Below are positions 7,038 to 13,274 of a DNA stretch of 13,274 nt, piece by piece. The notes under the pieces are model-generated. The model saw only the letters and a list, made by a program, of their open reading frames with translations, did no database searches and had not been told where the DNA came from. The stretch covers positions 1 through 13,274 of the forward strand of contig DATLYH010000360.1 of NCBI GenBank assembly GCA_035575035.1. Direction: 5' to 3'. How positions within the stretch are numbered: the stretch's first letter is position 1; each line of letters starts with the position of its first letter. The stretch is from DATLYH01 sp035575035. Lineage in GTDB: Bacteria > Planctomycetota > Planctomycetia > Gemmatales > Gemmataceae. A program made the translations under genes and the position numbers.

Positions 7038-7991
7038 GTGATCATCGATTGTCACGTCCATGTCTGCGCCACGACGCCGGGACATGGCAGTGTCTCGGAT
7101 CGGCTGATGAACAGCCTGATGTTTCGTTTCCTGCGCTGGCGCTTCTGGCTGCCGGGCGGCAAGGATGAGCGCGTCGAGCGGGCGGTGGAGGCCAAACTGG
7201 CGGAAACCATTGCGGGCACCGAGATGATCGACGCGGCGGTGGTGCTGGCCTTCGATGCGGTCTACGATCGGGACGGCAACTTCGACGCCGCCAATACCCA
7301 CCTCTACGTCACCAACGACTACGTCATGGAGCTGGCAGCGCGGCACCCGAAGATGCTCTTCGGCGCCTCGGTCAACCCTTACCGCAAGGACGCCCTCGCC
7401 GAGTTGGAGCGCTGTGTCAGCCGAGGCGCGGTGCTGCTCAAATGGCTGCCGGTGGTGCAGAACTTCAACCCGGCCGACGAGCGCTGCTTCCCGCTGTACG
7501 AGGCGCTGGCCCACCACCGGCTGCCGCTGCTCTGCCACACCGGCGGGGAGCAGGCCCTGCCGGTGTTGAATGCGGCCTATGCCGACCCCGCGTTGCTGGT
7601 CCCGGCGCTGCGGCACGGCGTCACGGTGATCGCCGCTCACTGCGGCACGCGCTCTCACCGGGGCGAGCCCGATTACACGCCCGCCTTCATCCGGCTGGTC
7701 CGGGAATATGAGAACCTCTACGGCGACACGTCGGCCCTCTGTCTGCCGACGCGATCCTACGCCTTTGCCGCCCTTCTGGCCGACGACGTGGTACGGAACA
7801 AACTGGTGCACGGCAGCGACTGGCCGATCATCTCGTTGCCGCCGGCCTCACGCATCGGCTGGCTGCCGGCGCTGCGGCTGTTCCTGACGGAAGGTAACTG
7901 GATGCGGCGCGACGTGCTGACCAAGCGGCGGCTCGGTTTCGATGATGCCTACTGGCAGCGGGCTGCGAAGCTGCTCCGCCTGAACCGATGA
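7038..7991 (+). CDS. Amidohydrolase-2 family metal-dependent hydrolase
   Basis: The 317-residue protein starts at GTG 7038 and at once gives the metal-binding motif D-C-H-V-H (His6, His8) of the amidohydrolase superfamily. The other ligands fall in the expected order: His167 (LLCHTGGEQ), His201 (VIAAHCGT) and Asp261 (VHGSDWP). That arrangement matches the amidohydrolase-2/ACMSD-like group, which hydrolyses or decarboxylates small carbon compounds using one divalent metal. The substrate is unknown. The start must be at or just before GTG 7038 since the HxH motif belongs at the N-terminus; no clear ribosome site precedes it. It lies 38 bp after the coiled-coil gene on the same strand, with no visible terminator between, so they may share a transcript. 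Its stop lies 16 bp from that of the convergent lactate permease gene. Confidence 0.88.
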   Translation: MIIDCHVHVCATTPGHGSVSDRLMNSLMFRFLRWRFWLPGGKDERVERAVEAKLAETIAGTEMIDAAVVLAFDAVYDRDGNFDAANTHLYVTNDYVMELAARHPKMLFGASVNPYRKDALAELERCVSRGAVLLKWLPVVQNFNPADERCFPLYEALAHHRLPLLCHTGGEQALPVLNAAYADPALLVPALRHGVTVIAAHCGTRSHRGEPDYTPAFIRLVREYENLYGDTSALCLPTRSYAFAALLADDVVRNKLVHGSDWPIISLPPASRIGWLPALRLFLTEGNWMRRDVLTKRRLGFDDAYWQRAAKLLRLNR

Positions 7992-8007
7992 CGGCGGACC
8001 AGACGGT

Positions 8008-9717
8008 TCAAGGAATGGATGCGGTCCAGACATAAGCTTGCAGCATGACGAGCAGGCCCATCAGCACCGCCAGGACCAGGCTGTGCCAGAAGACGAAGCG
8101 GAGGATGGCTCCCTCCTGGCCGGGCTGCTGCGTGGCAGCGGCGGAGACGACGATGCTCTGGGCGTCGATCATCTTCCCCATGACGCCGCCGGTGCTGTTG
8201 GCCGTCGCCAGCAGGACCATCGCCTGATGCTCGGTCAGCGGCAAAACCGGCGGACTGCCGCTGGCCAGTTGTCGGGCGGTGATCGTTTGCAGGCTGCCGA
8301 ACAGGGCGTTGGACGAGGTGTCTGAGCCGGTCAGGGCGACGCCCAGCCATCCCAGCAGGGCGGCAAAAAGCGGGTAGACGAAGCCGGTCTTGGTGAAAGC
8401 GATGCCGAGGGTGGCGTCCATGCCGCTGTAGCGGGTCACGAAGGCGATCGCCAGCATGCAGGCAATGGTGAACAGCGGCCAGCGCATGCGGTACAACGTC
8501 TGGCCGAAGATCCGCACCACGCGCGCCGGCGCCAGCCCGAGCCACACCGCCGAGAGGAGGGCGGCCAGGAAGATGCCGGTGCCGGTCGCCGACAACCATT
8601 GCAAATCGTAGATCGCGTCCTCGGGCTTGGCCCGAGTGCCGGGGGGCACATCCACCACGGGGCGGTCGCGCACGATCGCGCCATGCAGGGCGGGCACCGG
8701 GAACCGCGGCGTGGTTGTCCCGAGCGCCCCTTTGACCTGCGGCAGACCCCAGAGGAAGACGAACGTGGTCAACAGCACCCACGGTACCCAGGCGAAGGCG
8801 ACCTGCCGGGGCGTGTACTTCACCCGGGCCGGCGCCGGCGGCTCGTCGGCGAAGCGCCAGGTGTCGCGCGGCTGCCAGATGCGCAGAAACCCGGCCAGGC
8901 AGACCAGCGACACCACGCCGCCGACCACGTCCACCAGCCAGGGGCCGTGGTAGTTCGACACCAAAAACTGCGTCAGGGCAAAACTGCCGCCGCAGACCAG
9001 CAGCGCCGGCCAGACCGCCAGTGTCGCCCTCCAGCCGGCCATGGTCCAGACCAGCCAGACCGGCACGATCAGTGAGAAGAACGGCAGTTGCCGGCCGGCC
9101 ATGGCGCTCAGCTCCAGCTCATTCAACCCGGTGACCTTGGCCAGGGTGATGATCGGCGTCCCCAACGCGCCGAAGGCGACCGGCGAGGTGTTGGCGATCA
9201 GGGCCAGGCCGGCGGCGTGCAGCGGCTTGAAGCCGGCCCCGATCATCAAGGCGGCCGAGATGGCCACCGGCGTGCCGAAGCCGGCCGCCCCCTCGATGAA
9301 GGCGCCGAAGCTGAAGGCAATCAACAGCGCCTGGAGGCGGCGGTCTTCCGATAAGGCCATGATCGAGTGCTTGACGATTTCGAACTGCCCGGTTTCGACC
9401 GTGAGCGAATAGAGGAAGATGGCATTGAGCACGATCCAGCCGATGGGGAGCAGACCGAACGCCGCCCCGTTGCCGGCCGCGGCCAGGACGGTGCCGGCCC
9501 AGGCCGCTAAACCGCCGCTGTCGGGTTGGGCAACTTCCGCCGGTGCGAAGGCGAAGATGGCGGCGATGATCGCCGTCACCAACCCGGCCAGGGCCGACAG
9601 GTGCGCCGACACCCGCCCGGTGGCAAGCAGCCCGAGCAGCAACATGATGGGCAGGGCGGCGATCACGGTGCAGAGAACCGGCGAGCCGAGGGCGTAGTAA
9701 TTTTGCGTCCAGAGCAT
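8008..9717 (-). CDS. lldP: L-lactate permease (LctP family proton symporter)
   Basis: The 569-residue product has the normal length and a polytopic pattern of about 12-14 hydrophobic helices. Family signatures are clear: GSPVLCTVIAALPI at the N-terminus, GAFIEGAAGFGTPVAIS (about 136-152), NTSPVAFGALGTP, TGSDTSSNALFG (about 463-474), and NSTGGVMGKMIDAQSI (about 503-518). LctP proteins import lactate (often also glycolate) with protons across the inner membrane. ATG 9717 was chosen because it starts at the family N-terminus; the frame stays open to 9906, but that extension translates repeat DNA (PSLTLRARR) and is not conserved-looking. A candidate promoter lies at 9763-9791. No lactate dehydrogenase gene is next to it in this window. 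A soluble insertion around residues 330-400 contains many Pro residues. Confidence 0.93.
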   Translation of the reverse strand: MLWTQNYYALGSPVLCTVIAALPIMLLLGLLATGRVSAHLSALAGLVTAIIAAIFAFAPAEVAQPDSGGLAAWAGTVLAAAGNGAAFGLLPIGWIVLNAIFLYSLTVETGQFEIVKHSIMALSEDRRLQALLIAFSFGAFIEGAAGFGTPVAISAALMIGAGFKPLHAAGLALIANTSPVAFGALGTPIITLAKVTGLNELELSAMAGRQLPFFSLIVPVWLVWTMAGWRATLAVWPALLVCGGSFALTQFLVSNYHGPWLVDVVGGVVSLVCLAGFLRIWQPRDTWRFADEPPAPARVKYTPRQVAFAWVPWVLLTTFVFLWGLPQVKGALGTTTPRFPVPALHGAIVRDRPVVDVPPGTRAKPEDAIYDLQWLSATGTGIFLAALLSAVWLGLAPARVVRIFGQTLYRMRWPLFTIACMLAIAFVTRYSGMDATLGIAFTKTGFVYPLFAALLGWLGVALTGSDTSSNALFGSLQTITARQLASGSPPVLPLTEHQAMVLLATANSTGGVMGKMIDAQSIVVSAAATQQPGQEGAILRFVFWHSLVLAVLMGLLVMLQAYVWTASIP

Positions 9718-9762
9718 GGGGGTGTGCCCGGTCGAAGGCCAACGAATACAGCCAAAGGCTGG

Positions 9763-9791
9763 ATTATCGCGGCTCCCGGCCGCCGGGCCAA
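9763..9791 (-). promoter_or_regulatory. Candidate sigma70-type promoter for the lactate permease gene
   Basis: On the minus strand TTGGCC (9791-9786, four of six to the -35 consensus) is followed after exactly 17 nt by GATAAT (9768-9763, five of six to the -10). Transcription would begin near 9756, giving a leader of about 39 nt. The spacer contains a GC-rich dyad (CCCGG-CCG-CCGGG) that could be a repressor site or chance. Family A repeats begin about 19 bp upstream of the -35. Confidence 0.4.
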
Positions 9792-9809
9792 TGGCAAATC
9801 GGCCGGAGC

Positions 9810-9869
9810 TCCTCCGAGCCCGGAGCGTCAGCGACGGGTTCCTCTGAGCCCGGAGCGTTCGCGACGGGA
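9810..9869 (-). repeat. Two inverted-orientation copies of repeat family A
   Basis: Two direct 30-bp units lie back to back at 9810-9839 and 9840-9869. The first is the exact reverse complement of 112-141 (30 of 30), nearly 10 kb away. The second matches at 26 of 30. Perfect identity over that distance argues for recent spread or gene conversion. They sit upstream of the lactate permease promoter candidate. Confidence 0.85.
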
Positions 9870-9947
9870 TGGTGCGTCGCCCACCAAGAAACCCTCCCGC
9901 CATCAAACCGAAGGCGACGAACCAGCGCTACTGCCTTCCGAATTCTA

Positions 9948-9984
9948 GAACCGCATGCCGTACTCCTGTGCGGTTCAAAGGAGT
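9948..9984. other. Overlapping inverted repeats (possible structured RNA or transcript end)
   Basis: GAACCGCA (9948-9955) pairs with TGCGGTTC (9969-9976) across a 13-nt loop. The loop contains ACTCCT (9962-9967), which is complementary to AGGAGT (9979-9984). The two pairings interlock like a pseudoknot, though the 2-nt connector after the first stem is short for that. It lies 58-94 bp beyond the DUF1080 stop on that gene's strand. No T-run marks a terminator. Confidence 0.35.
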
Positions 9985-10041
9985 TCAGCGCGCGGCCAGA
10001 GGAGGGGCGTCCTCGCACCAACCGGACCGCTCTTGGCTGCC

Positions 10042-10674
10042 CTACTTGCCGGCCTTCAACTCCTTGAGGCGAATGTTCTTGAACTCCAGCTGCCCGCCTT
10101 CGCCTTGCAGGCCGAGGTAGCCCGGCTGGTCCGCCAGTCCCTCGGCCACGGTGATGACCTCGCCGTTAAGCCGAACTTCCAGGCGCGGCCCCTGGGCAAT
10201 GATGACATACGACTGCCACTCGCCGACCGGCTTCATCACCTTCTTCACCTTCTCGGCGTCGCGTATCACCTTCGGTTTGGCCAGGCCGCCGGCCACGAAA
10301 AGGTTGCCCATCGAGGCCGCGTCGATCAACTGCACCTGGTAATTCATGGCCGGCCAATCCTTCCCCTCCTTGCTGGAACGCACGAAGATGCCGCTGTCGG
10401 CCCGCGGGTTGAGGAAACGGAAGTCGAGCCGCAGCTCAAAGTCCTTATACTCCTTGTCGGAGCGGAGCCAGCCCCGGCCCTTGTTCAGGAAGATGACGCC
10501 GTCCTTGACGGAGAACTGGCCGTTGTTCATGATGTGCCAGCCGTCCAGGCTCTTGCCGTTGAACAGCGACGTGAAGCCCGGCTCGGGCTGGTCCGCCTTC
10601 GTCTCGTCTGCCCTGATTGCCGCCGTCAGCAGCATGGCCAGGACAAACCCTCCCGCCGACCATCGCTTACGCAT
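10042..10674 (-). CDS. Secreted DUF1080 protein (3-keto-disaccharide hydrolase family)
   Basis: The 210-residue protein has a signal peptide (MRKRWSAGGFVLAMLLTAA, cleavage probably near residue 22 before DE) and one DUF1080 domain of usual size. Family landmarks in order are GFTSLFNGKSLDGWH, GWLRSDKEYKDFELRLDFRF, ADSGIFVRSS, NYQVQLID, GEWQSYVI, LEVRLNGE and PGYLGLQGEGGQLEFKNIRLKEL. The fold is a concanavalin-like beta-sandwich; characterised relatives cleave 3-keto-disaccharides or 3-keto-glucosides, and planctomycetes carry many copies for glycan use. The frame is open to 10890, but ATG 10674 begins the signal peptide and follows GGGGAGGGA by six nt, so it is the start. It is divergent from hypF, with 214 bp between their starts in which I find no convincing promoter on either strand. 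The export site is probably periplasmic. Confidence 0.92.
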   Translation of the reverse strand: MRKRWSAGGFVLAMLLTAAIRADETKADQPEPGFTSLFNGKSLDGWHIMNNGQFSVKDGVIFLNKGRGWLRSDKEYKDFELRLDFRFLNPRADSGIFVRSSKEGKDWPAMNYQVQLIDAASMGNLFVAGGLAKPKVIRDAEKVKKVMKPVGEWQSYVIIAQGPRLEVRLNGEVITVAEGLADQPGYLGLQGEGGQLEFKNIRLKELKAGK

Positions 10675-10888
10675 GATCAATCCCTCCCCGCTTTGGGCCG
10701 GCCCCTTCTCTGCGACATCTCGCTGTGGGATGCCAGGATACCGGAAAAGGTCCCGGCCCTCCAGTAAGATCCGGGCGCGGTTTTGCTCTTCCATCCCCTG
10801 GCCTTGCCGGGAGCGGGAAGGTAGCATAAGCGCCTGGTGGTGGTGAACGTCCCCGGATGACCCCCCACCGATGAAGGGAACACCGACC

Positions 10889-13243
10889 ATGGCCCGACGG
10901 ATGATTGCCGTGAGCGGGATCGTTCAGGGCGTCGGGTTCCGCCCCTTTGTCCATGCGCTCGCCTGCCGTCTGGGGCTGCGCGGCTTTGTCCGTAATCAGA
11001 CCGGCGGCGTCCTGATCGAGGTCGAGGGCGATTTGGCTTCGCTTGACCGCTTCCTGACCGAGCTTACCGCCAAGCCGCCGCCGCTGGCACACATCGACCG
11101 GGTAGCGTGGCTGCCGTGCGGCCCGCGGGGGGATGACGGCTTTCAGATCGAACCGAGCGCGGCGGAGCCGACCGGTGTCATCTTCATCTCTCCCGATGTT
11201 GCCACCTGTGCGGCCTGCCTGGCGGAGTTGTTCGACCCCGCCGACCGCCGTTATCGCTATCCTTTCCTCAACTGCACCAACTGCGGCCCGCGGCTGACCA
11301 TCATTCGCGCCACCCCCTACGACCGGGAGCGGACCACGATGGCGGGCTTCGCCCTGTGCCCCGCCTGCCGGGCCGAGTACGACAACCCAGCCGACCGCCG
11401 CTTCCATGCCCAGCCAATCGCCTGCCCCGCCTGCGGCCCGCGCCTGGCGGTCTGTGATGCCCGCGGACAGCCGCTCGCCGTCGCCGACCCGCTCGCCCAG
11501 GCCGTCGCCGCTCTGCGAGAGGGGCAGATTGTCGCTGTCAAGGGGCTGGGCGGCTACCACCTGGCCTGCGATGCCCGCCGTGAGGCGGCCGTGAGGGAGT
11601 TGCGGCGCCGCAAGCACCGTGATGAAAAGCCGTTCGCCGTCATGGTCGCCGACCTGGCCGCGGCCCGGCAATGGTGCGACATCTCGCCGCCGGAGGAAGA
11701 CCTGCTGCTCTCGCCGCGGCGGCCCATCGTGCTGCTGCGCCGGCGGCCGGGGACCGACCTGGCCGAGAGCGTTGCGCCGGGCAACCCGTATCTCGGGATC
11801 ATGCTGCCGTACACGCCGCTGCACCATCTGCTGCTGCATGACCTGGGCGGTGTGCCCTTGGTGATGACCAGCGGCAACCGCTCCGACGAGCCGATCGCCT
11901 ACGAGGATGCCGACGCGCTCGACCGGCTGGCAGGCATCGCCGACCTCTTCCTGACCCATGATCGGCCGATCCACCTCCGCTGCGATGACTCGGTGACGCG
12001 AATCGTGGCCGGGGCCGAGCTGCCGCTGCGGCGGTCGCGCGGCCACGCCCCGCAGCCGCTTCCTTTGCCCATCGCATGTCCCGTTCCGACGCTGGCGCTG
12101 GGCGGCCAGTTGAAGGCGACCTTCGCCCTCGGCCTGGGACGGCACGCCTTCCTGAGCCATCATCTGGGCGACCTTGACCATTACGCGGCTTACCGGGCTT
12201 ACGTCGAAGGGATCGACCATTACCAGCAACTTTTCGCCGTCCGGCCCGCGCTGTTTGTCCACGACCTGCACCCCGACTACGCTTCGACGCGGCACGCCAT
12301 CACCCTGGCGAGCCGGGAGGGACCGGAACGCCGGTCGCTGACGCTCCCGGCTCGTCTCCTGGCCGTGCAGCATCACCATGCCCACATGGCGAGCTGCATG
12401 GCGGAACATGGCCTGGACGAGCCGGTGATCGGCGTAGCCTTCGACGGCACCGGCTACGGCACCGACGGCGCGGTCTGGGGCGGCGAGTTCCTGATCGGCG
12501 ATTACCGGCACTATCGGCGGGCGGCCCACTTCCGCTATGTGGCCATGCCGGGAGGCGAACAGGCCATCCGCGAGCCGTGGCGCATGGCCGCCGCCTACCT
12601 CCTCGACGCCGGCCTTCCTCCTTTCGTCCCTCGCGGGGGGAGAGGGGTCGGGGGTGAGGGGGACGTCTCGGTGCAAGCACGGAGCATAATCCCGAAGATG
12701 ATCGAACGCCGCCTCAACACTCCGCTCACCTCCAGCGCTGGCCGGCTGTTCGACGGCGTGGCGGCGCTGGCCGGTGTGCGGCAGCGCGTCAGCTACGAGG
12801 GCCAGGCGGCAATGGAGCTGGAGTGGCTGGCAGCACAGGCGGACCCGGACGGCGCTTACCCATTCGACCTGTTGCAAGAAGAAAACGGCCCGTTCCAGAT
12901 TGACCCCCGGCCGTTGATCGCTGCCGCGGCGGCTGACGTGCGGCGCGGCGTGTCGGCCGCGCTCATCGCACGCCGCTTCCATTCGACCCTGGTCGAGATC
13001 ATTGCCCGGGTCTGCGAACGGCTCCGCGAGGCGACCGGCCTTGGCGCGGTCGTCCTGAGCGGCGGTGTTTTCATGAATGCGCTGCTCCTTGGCGAGACGG
13101 TCGCGCGGTTGACGGAAGGCGGCTTCCGGGTCTACCGTCATCGGCGCGTGCCGCCCAACGACGGCGGGCTTTGCCTGGGACAGTTGGCGATTGCGGTGGC
13201 GAGCGGCCGGCGTGAGCCGGCCGGTGGCGAGCGGCCGATGTGA
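10889..13243 (+). CDS. hypF: Carbamoyltransferase HypF ([NiFe]-hydrogenase maturation)
   Basis: This 784-residue protein has all HypF domains. The acylphosphatase domain carries VQGVGFRPFV near its start and FVRNQTGGV. Two C-x2-C-x18-C-x2-C zinc fingers use Cys107/110/129/132 and Cys157/160/179/182. A YrdC-like domain follows (VAVKGLGGYHLACDA, KHRDEKPFAVMV, LPYTPLHHLLL, VMTSGNRSDEPI). The Kae1-like domain has HHHAH at 495-499, FDGTGYGTDGAVWGGEF, VVLSGGVFMN and PPNDGGLCLGQ. HypF turns carbamoyl phosphate and ATP into a carbamoyl group passed to HypE for the cyanide ligands of the NiFe site. ATG 10889 is preferred to 10871 because AAGGGA precedes it by about nine nt. Three repeat-like stretches fall in frame: residues about 475-489, about 577-593 and 771-784. 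No other hyp gene is in the window. The key motifs are intact, so the protein is probably functional. Confidence 0.95.
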   Translation: MARRMIAVSGIVQGVGFRPFVHALACRLGLRGFVRNQTGGVLIEVEGDLASLDRFLTELTAKPPPLAHIDRVAWLPCGPRGDDGFQIEPSAAEPTGVIFISPDVATCAACLAELFDPADRRYRYPFLNCTNCGPRLTIIRATPYDRERTTMAGFALCPACRAEYDNPADRRFHAQPIACPACGPRLAVCDARGQPLAVADPLAQAVAALREGQIVAVKGLGGYHLACDARREAAVRELRRRKHRDEKPFAVMVADLAAARQWCDISPPEEDLLLSPRRPIVLLRRRPGTDLAESVAPGNPYLGIMLPYTPLHHLLLHDLGGVPLVMTSGNRSDEPIAYEDADALDRLAGIADLFLTHDRPIHLRCDDSVTRIVAGAELPLRRSRGHAPQPLPLPIACPVPTLALGGQLKATFALGLGRHAFLSHHLGDLDHYAAYRAYVEGIDHYQQLFAVRPALFVHDLHPDYASTRHAITLASREGPERRSLTLPARLLAVQHHHAHMASCMAEHGLDEPVIGVAFDGTGYGTDGAVWGGEFLIGDYRHYRRAAHFRYVAMPGGEQAIREPWRMAAAYLLDAGLPPFVPRGGRGVGGEGDVSVQARSIIPKMIERRLNTPLTSSAGRLFDGVAALAGVRQRVSYEGQAAMELEWLAAQADPDGAYPFDLLQEENGPFQIDPRPLIAAAAADVRRGVSAALIARRFHSTLVEIIARVCERLREATGLGAVVLSGGVFMNALLLGETVARLTEGGFRVYRHRRVPPNDGGLCLGQLAIAVASGRREPAGGERPM
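12309..12354 (+). repeat. Family A repeat and 11-bp hairpin inside hypF
   Basis: GTCGCTGACGCTCC within 12331-12354 matches family A copy 1 exactly, and the whole 24-bp segment matches at 22 positions. It forms the right side of an 11-bp perfect inverted repeat: CGAGCCGGGAG (12309-12319) and CTCCCGGCTCG (12344-12354) with a 24-nt loop. It encodes about 15 residues (REGPERRSLTLPAR core) between the HDLHPDY and HHHAH motifs. Reading frame is kept. Confidence 0.7.
12619..12665 (-). repeat. Second GC-rich repeat-like element inside hypF
   Basis: The minus strand reads CCCTCACCCCCGACCCCTCT and continues into C-runs and CGCGAGGGACG. In translation the minus strand gives PLTPDPSPPARDE, the well-known product of a dispersed intergenic repeat found in many bacterial genomes. 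In the hypF frame it encodes the low-complexity VPRGGRGVGGEGD at about residues 577-593. It sits in a loop that is variable in the family, between the PWRMAAAYLLD helix and the NTPLTSSAGRLFD motif. Other copies are not in this window. Confidence 0.55.
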
Positions 13244-13274
13244 ACCGGCCGGTGCGGGCGAGCGGCCGGGGTGA
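13199..13274 (+). repeat. 28-bp tandem repeat overlapping the hypF 3' end, running off the window
   Basis: Unit 1 (13199-13226) and unit 2 (13227-13254) both begin GCGAGCGGCCG and end CCGGCCGGTG; they differ at three positions. After three bases a third unit starts at 13258 and is cut by the window edge. The hypF frame continues through unit 1 and stops at TGA 13241-13243 in unit 2. Each unit contains a CCGGCCGG palindrome, and GCGGCCGG/CCGGCCG arms could form hairpins. The array may continue beyond the window. Confidence 0.8.

Larger units (their letters stand above)
9718..10041. other. 324-bp intergenic region between the lactate permease and DUF1080 genes
   Basis: I see no convincing gene here. 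It holds, from the permease side outward, a promoter candidate (9763-9791), two inverted copies of repeat family A (9810-9869), and overlapping inverted repeats (9948-9984). The remaining bases show nothing I can name. Short open frames through this stretch mostly translate repeat DNA. Confidence 0.6.

Noticed and set aside
9718..9906. N-terminal extension of the lactate permease to 9906
   Set aside because: The extra 63 residues translate family A repeat DNA and the promoter; the family N-terminus begins at ATG 9717.
9948..9976. Group II intron domain V, suggested by the GAACCGCA...TGCGGTTC hairpin
   Set aside because: The conserved AGC triad, GAAA tetraloop and bulge are absent, and there is no reverse transcriptase gene.
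10675..10890. N-terminal extension of the DUF1080 protein to 10890 or to an ATG at 10794
   Set aside because: It would bury the signal peptide, and ATG 10674 has a strong ribosome site at the right distance.
10667..13141. An 824-codon open frame on the minus strand opposite hypF
   Set aside because: It is the antisense shadow of a GC-rich gene with clear HypF domains. Its translation has no recognisable motif and includes repeat product (PLTPDPSPPARDE).

Overview
The window looks like chromosomal DNA from a planctomycete, most likely of the Gemmatales/Gemmataceae type. GC content is roughly two thirds. The most diagnostic genes are a DUF1559 protein with a pilin-like N-terminus and an H-X9-DG motif, followed by a small lipoprotein, and a secreted DUF1080 (3-keto-disaccharide hydrolase) protein. 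Short GC-rich repeats of the kind expected in large planctomycete genomes are scattered through the window. There is no phage, plasmid, transposase, CRISPR, tRNA or rRNA signal.

Layout. 1-262: the possible end of an upstream gene and three copies of a 30-bp repeat (family A). 263-1768 (minus): DUF1559 protein, then lipoprotein, with a candidate promoter at 1878-1906. 2067-5278 (minus): a three-gene run reading myo-inositol-1-phosphate synthase, TIM-barrel sugar isomerase (overlapping by ATGA), then NAD(P)-dependent epimerase. 5321-7991 (plus): a doubtful 51-residue membrane ORF, a two-TM coiled-coil protein of unknown function, and an amidohydrolase-2 family enzyme. 8008-9717 (minus): an L-lactate permease, converging on the amidohydrolase with 16 bp between stops and with a good sigma70-like promoter. 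9718-10041: an intergenic stretch with two more family A copies and overlapping inverted repeats. 10042-10674 (minus): secreted DUF1080 protein. 10889-13243 (plus): HypF, the carbamoyltransferase for [NiFe]-hydrogenase maturation, running into a tandem repeat at the window edge.

How the genes work together. The inositol-phosphate synthase, isomerase and epimerase are the only strong candidate pathway; the overlap argues for coupled translation and a shared product (inositol phosphate or a derived cyclitol or sugar). The lactate permease, DUF1080 protein and HypF look like independent units. HypF has no other hyp or hydrogenase gene within the window.

The most unusual signal is repeat DNA inside and at the ends of genes. 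HypF appears to carry three different repeat families inside its reading frame: a family A copy with an 11-bp hairpin, a second GC-rich element, and a 28-bp tandem repeat that supplies its C-terminal tail and stop codon. The epimerase stop codon, and the stop of the partial ORF at the left edge, also lie in family A repeats.
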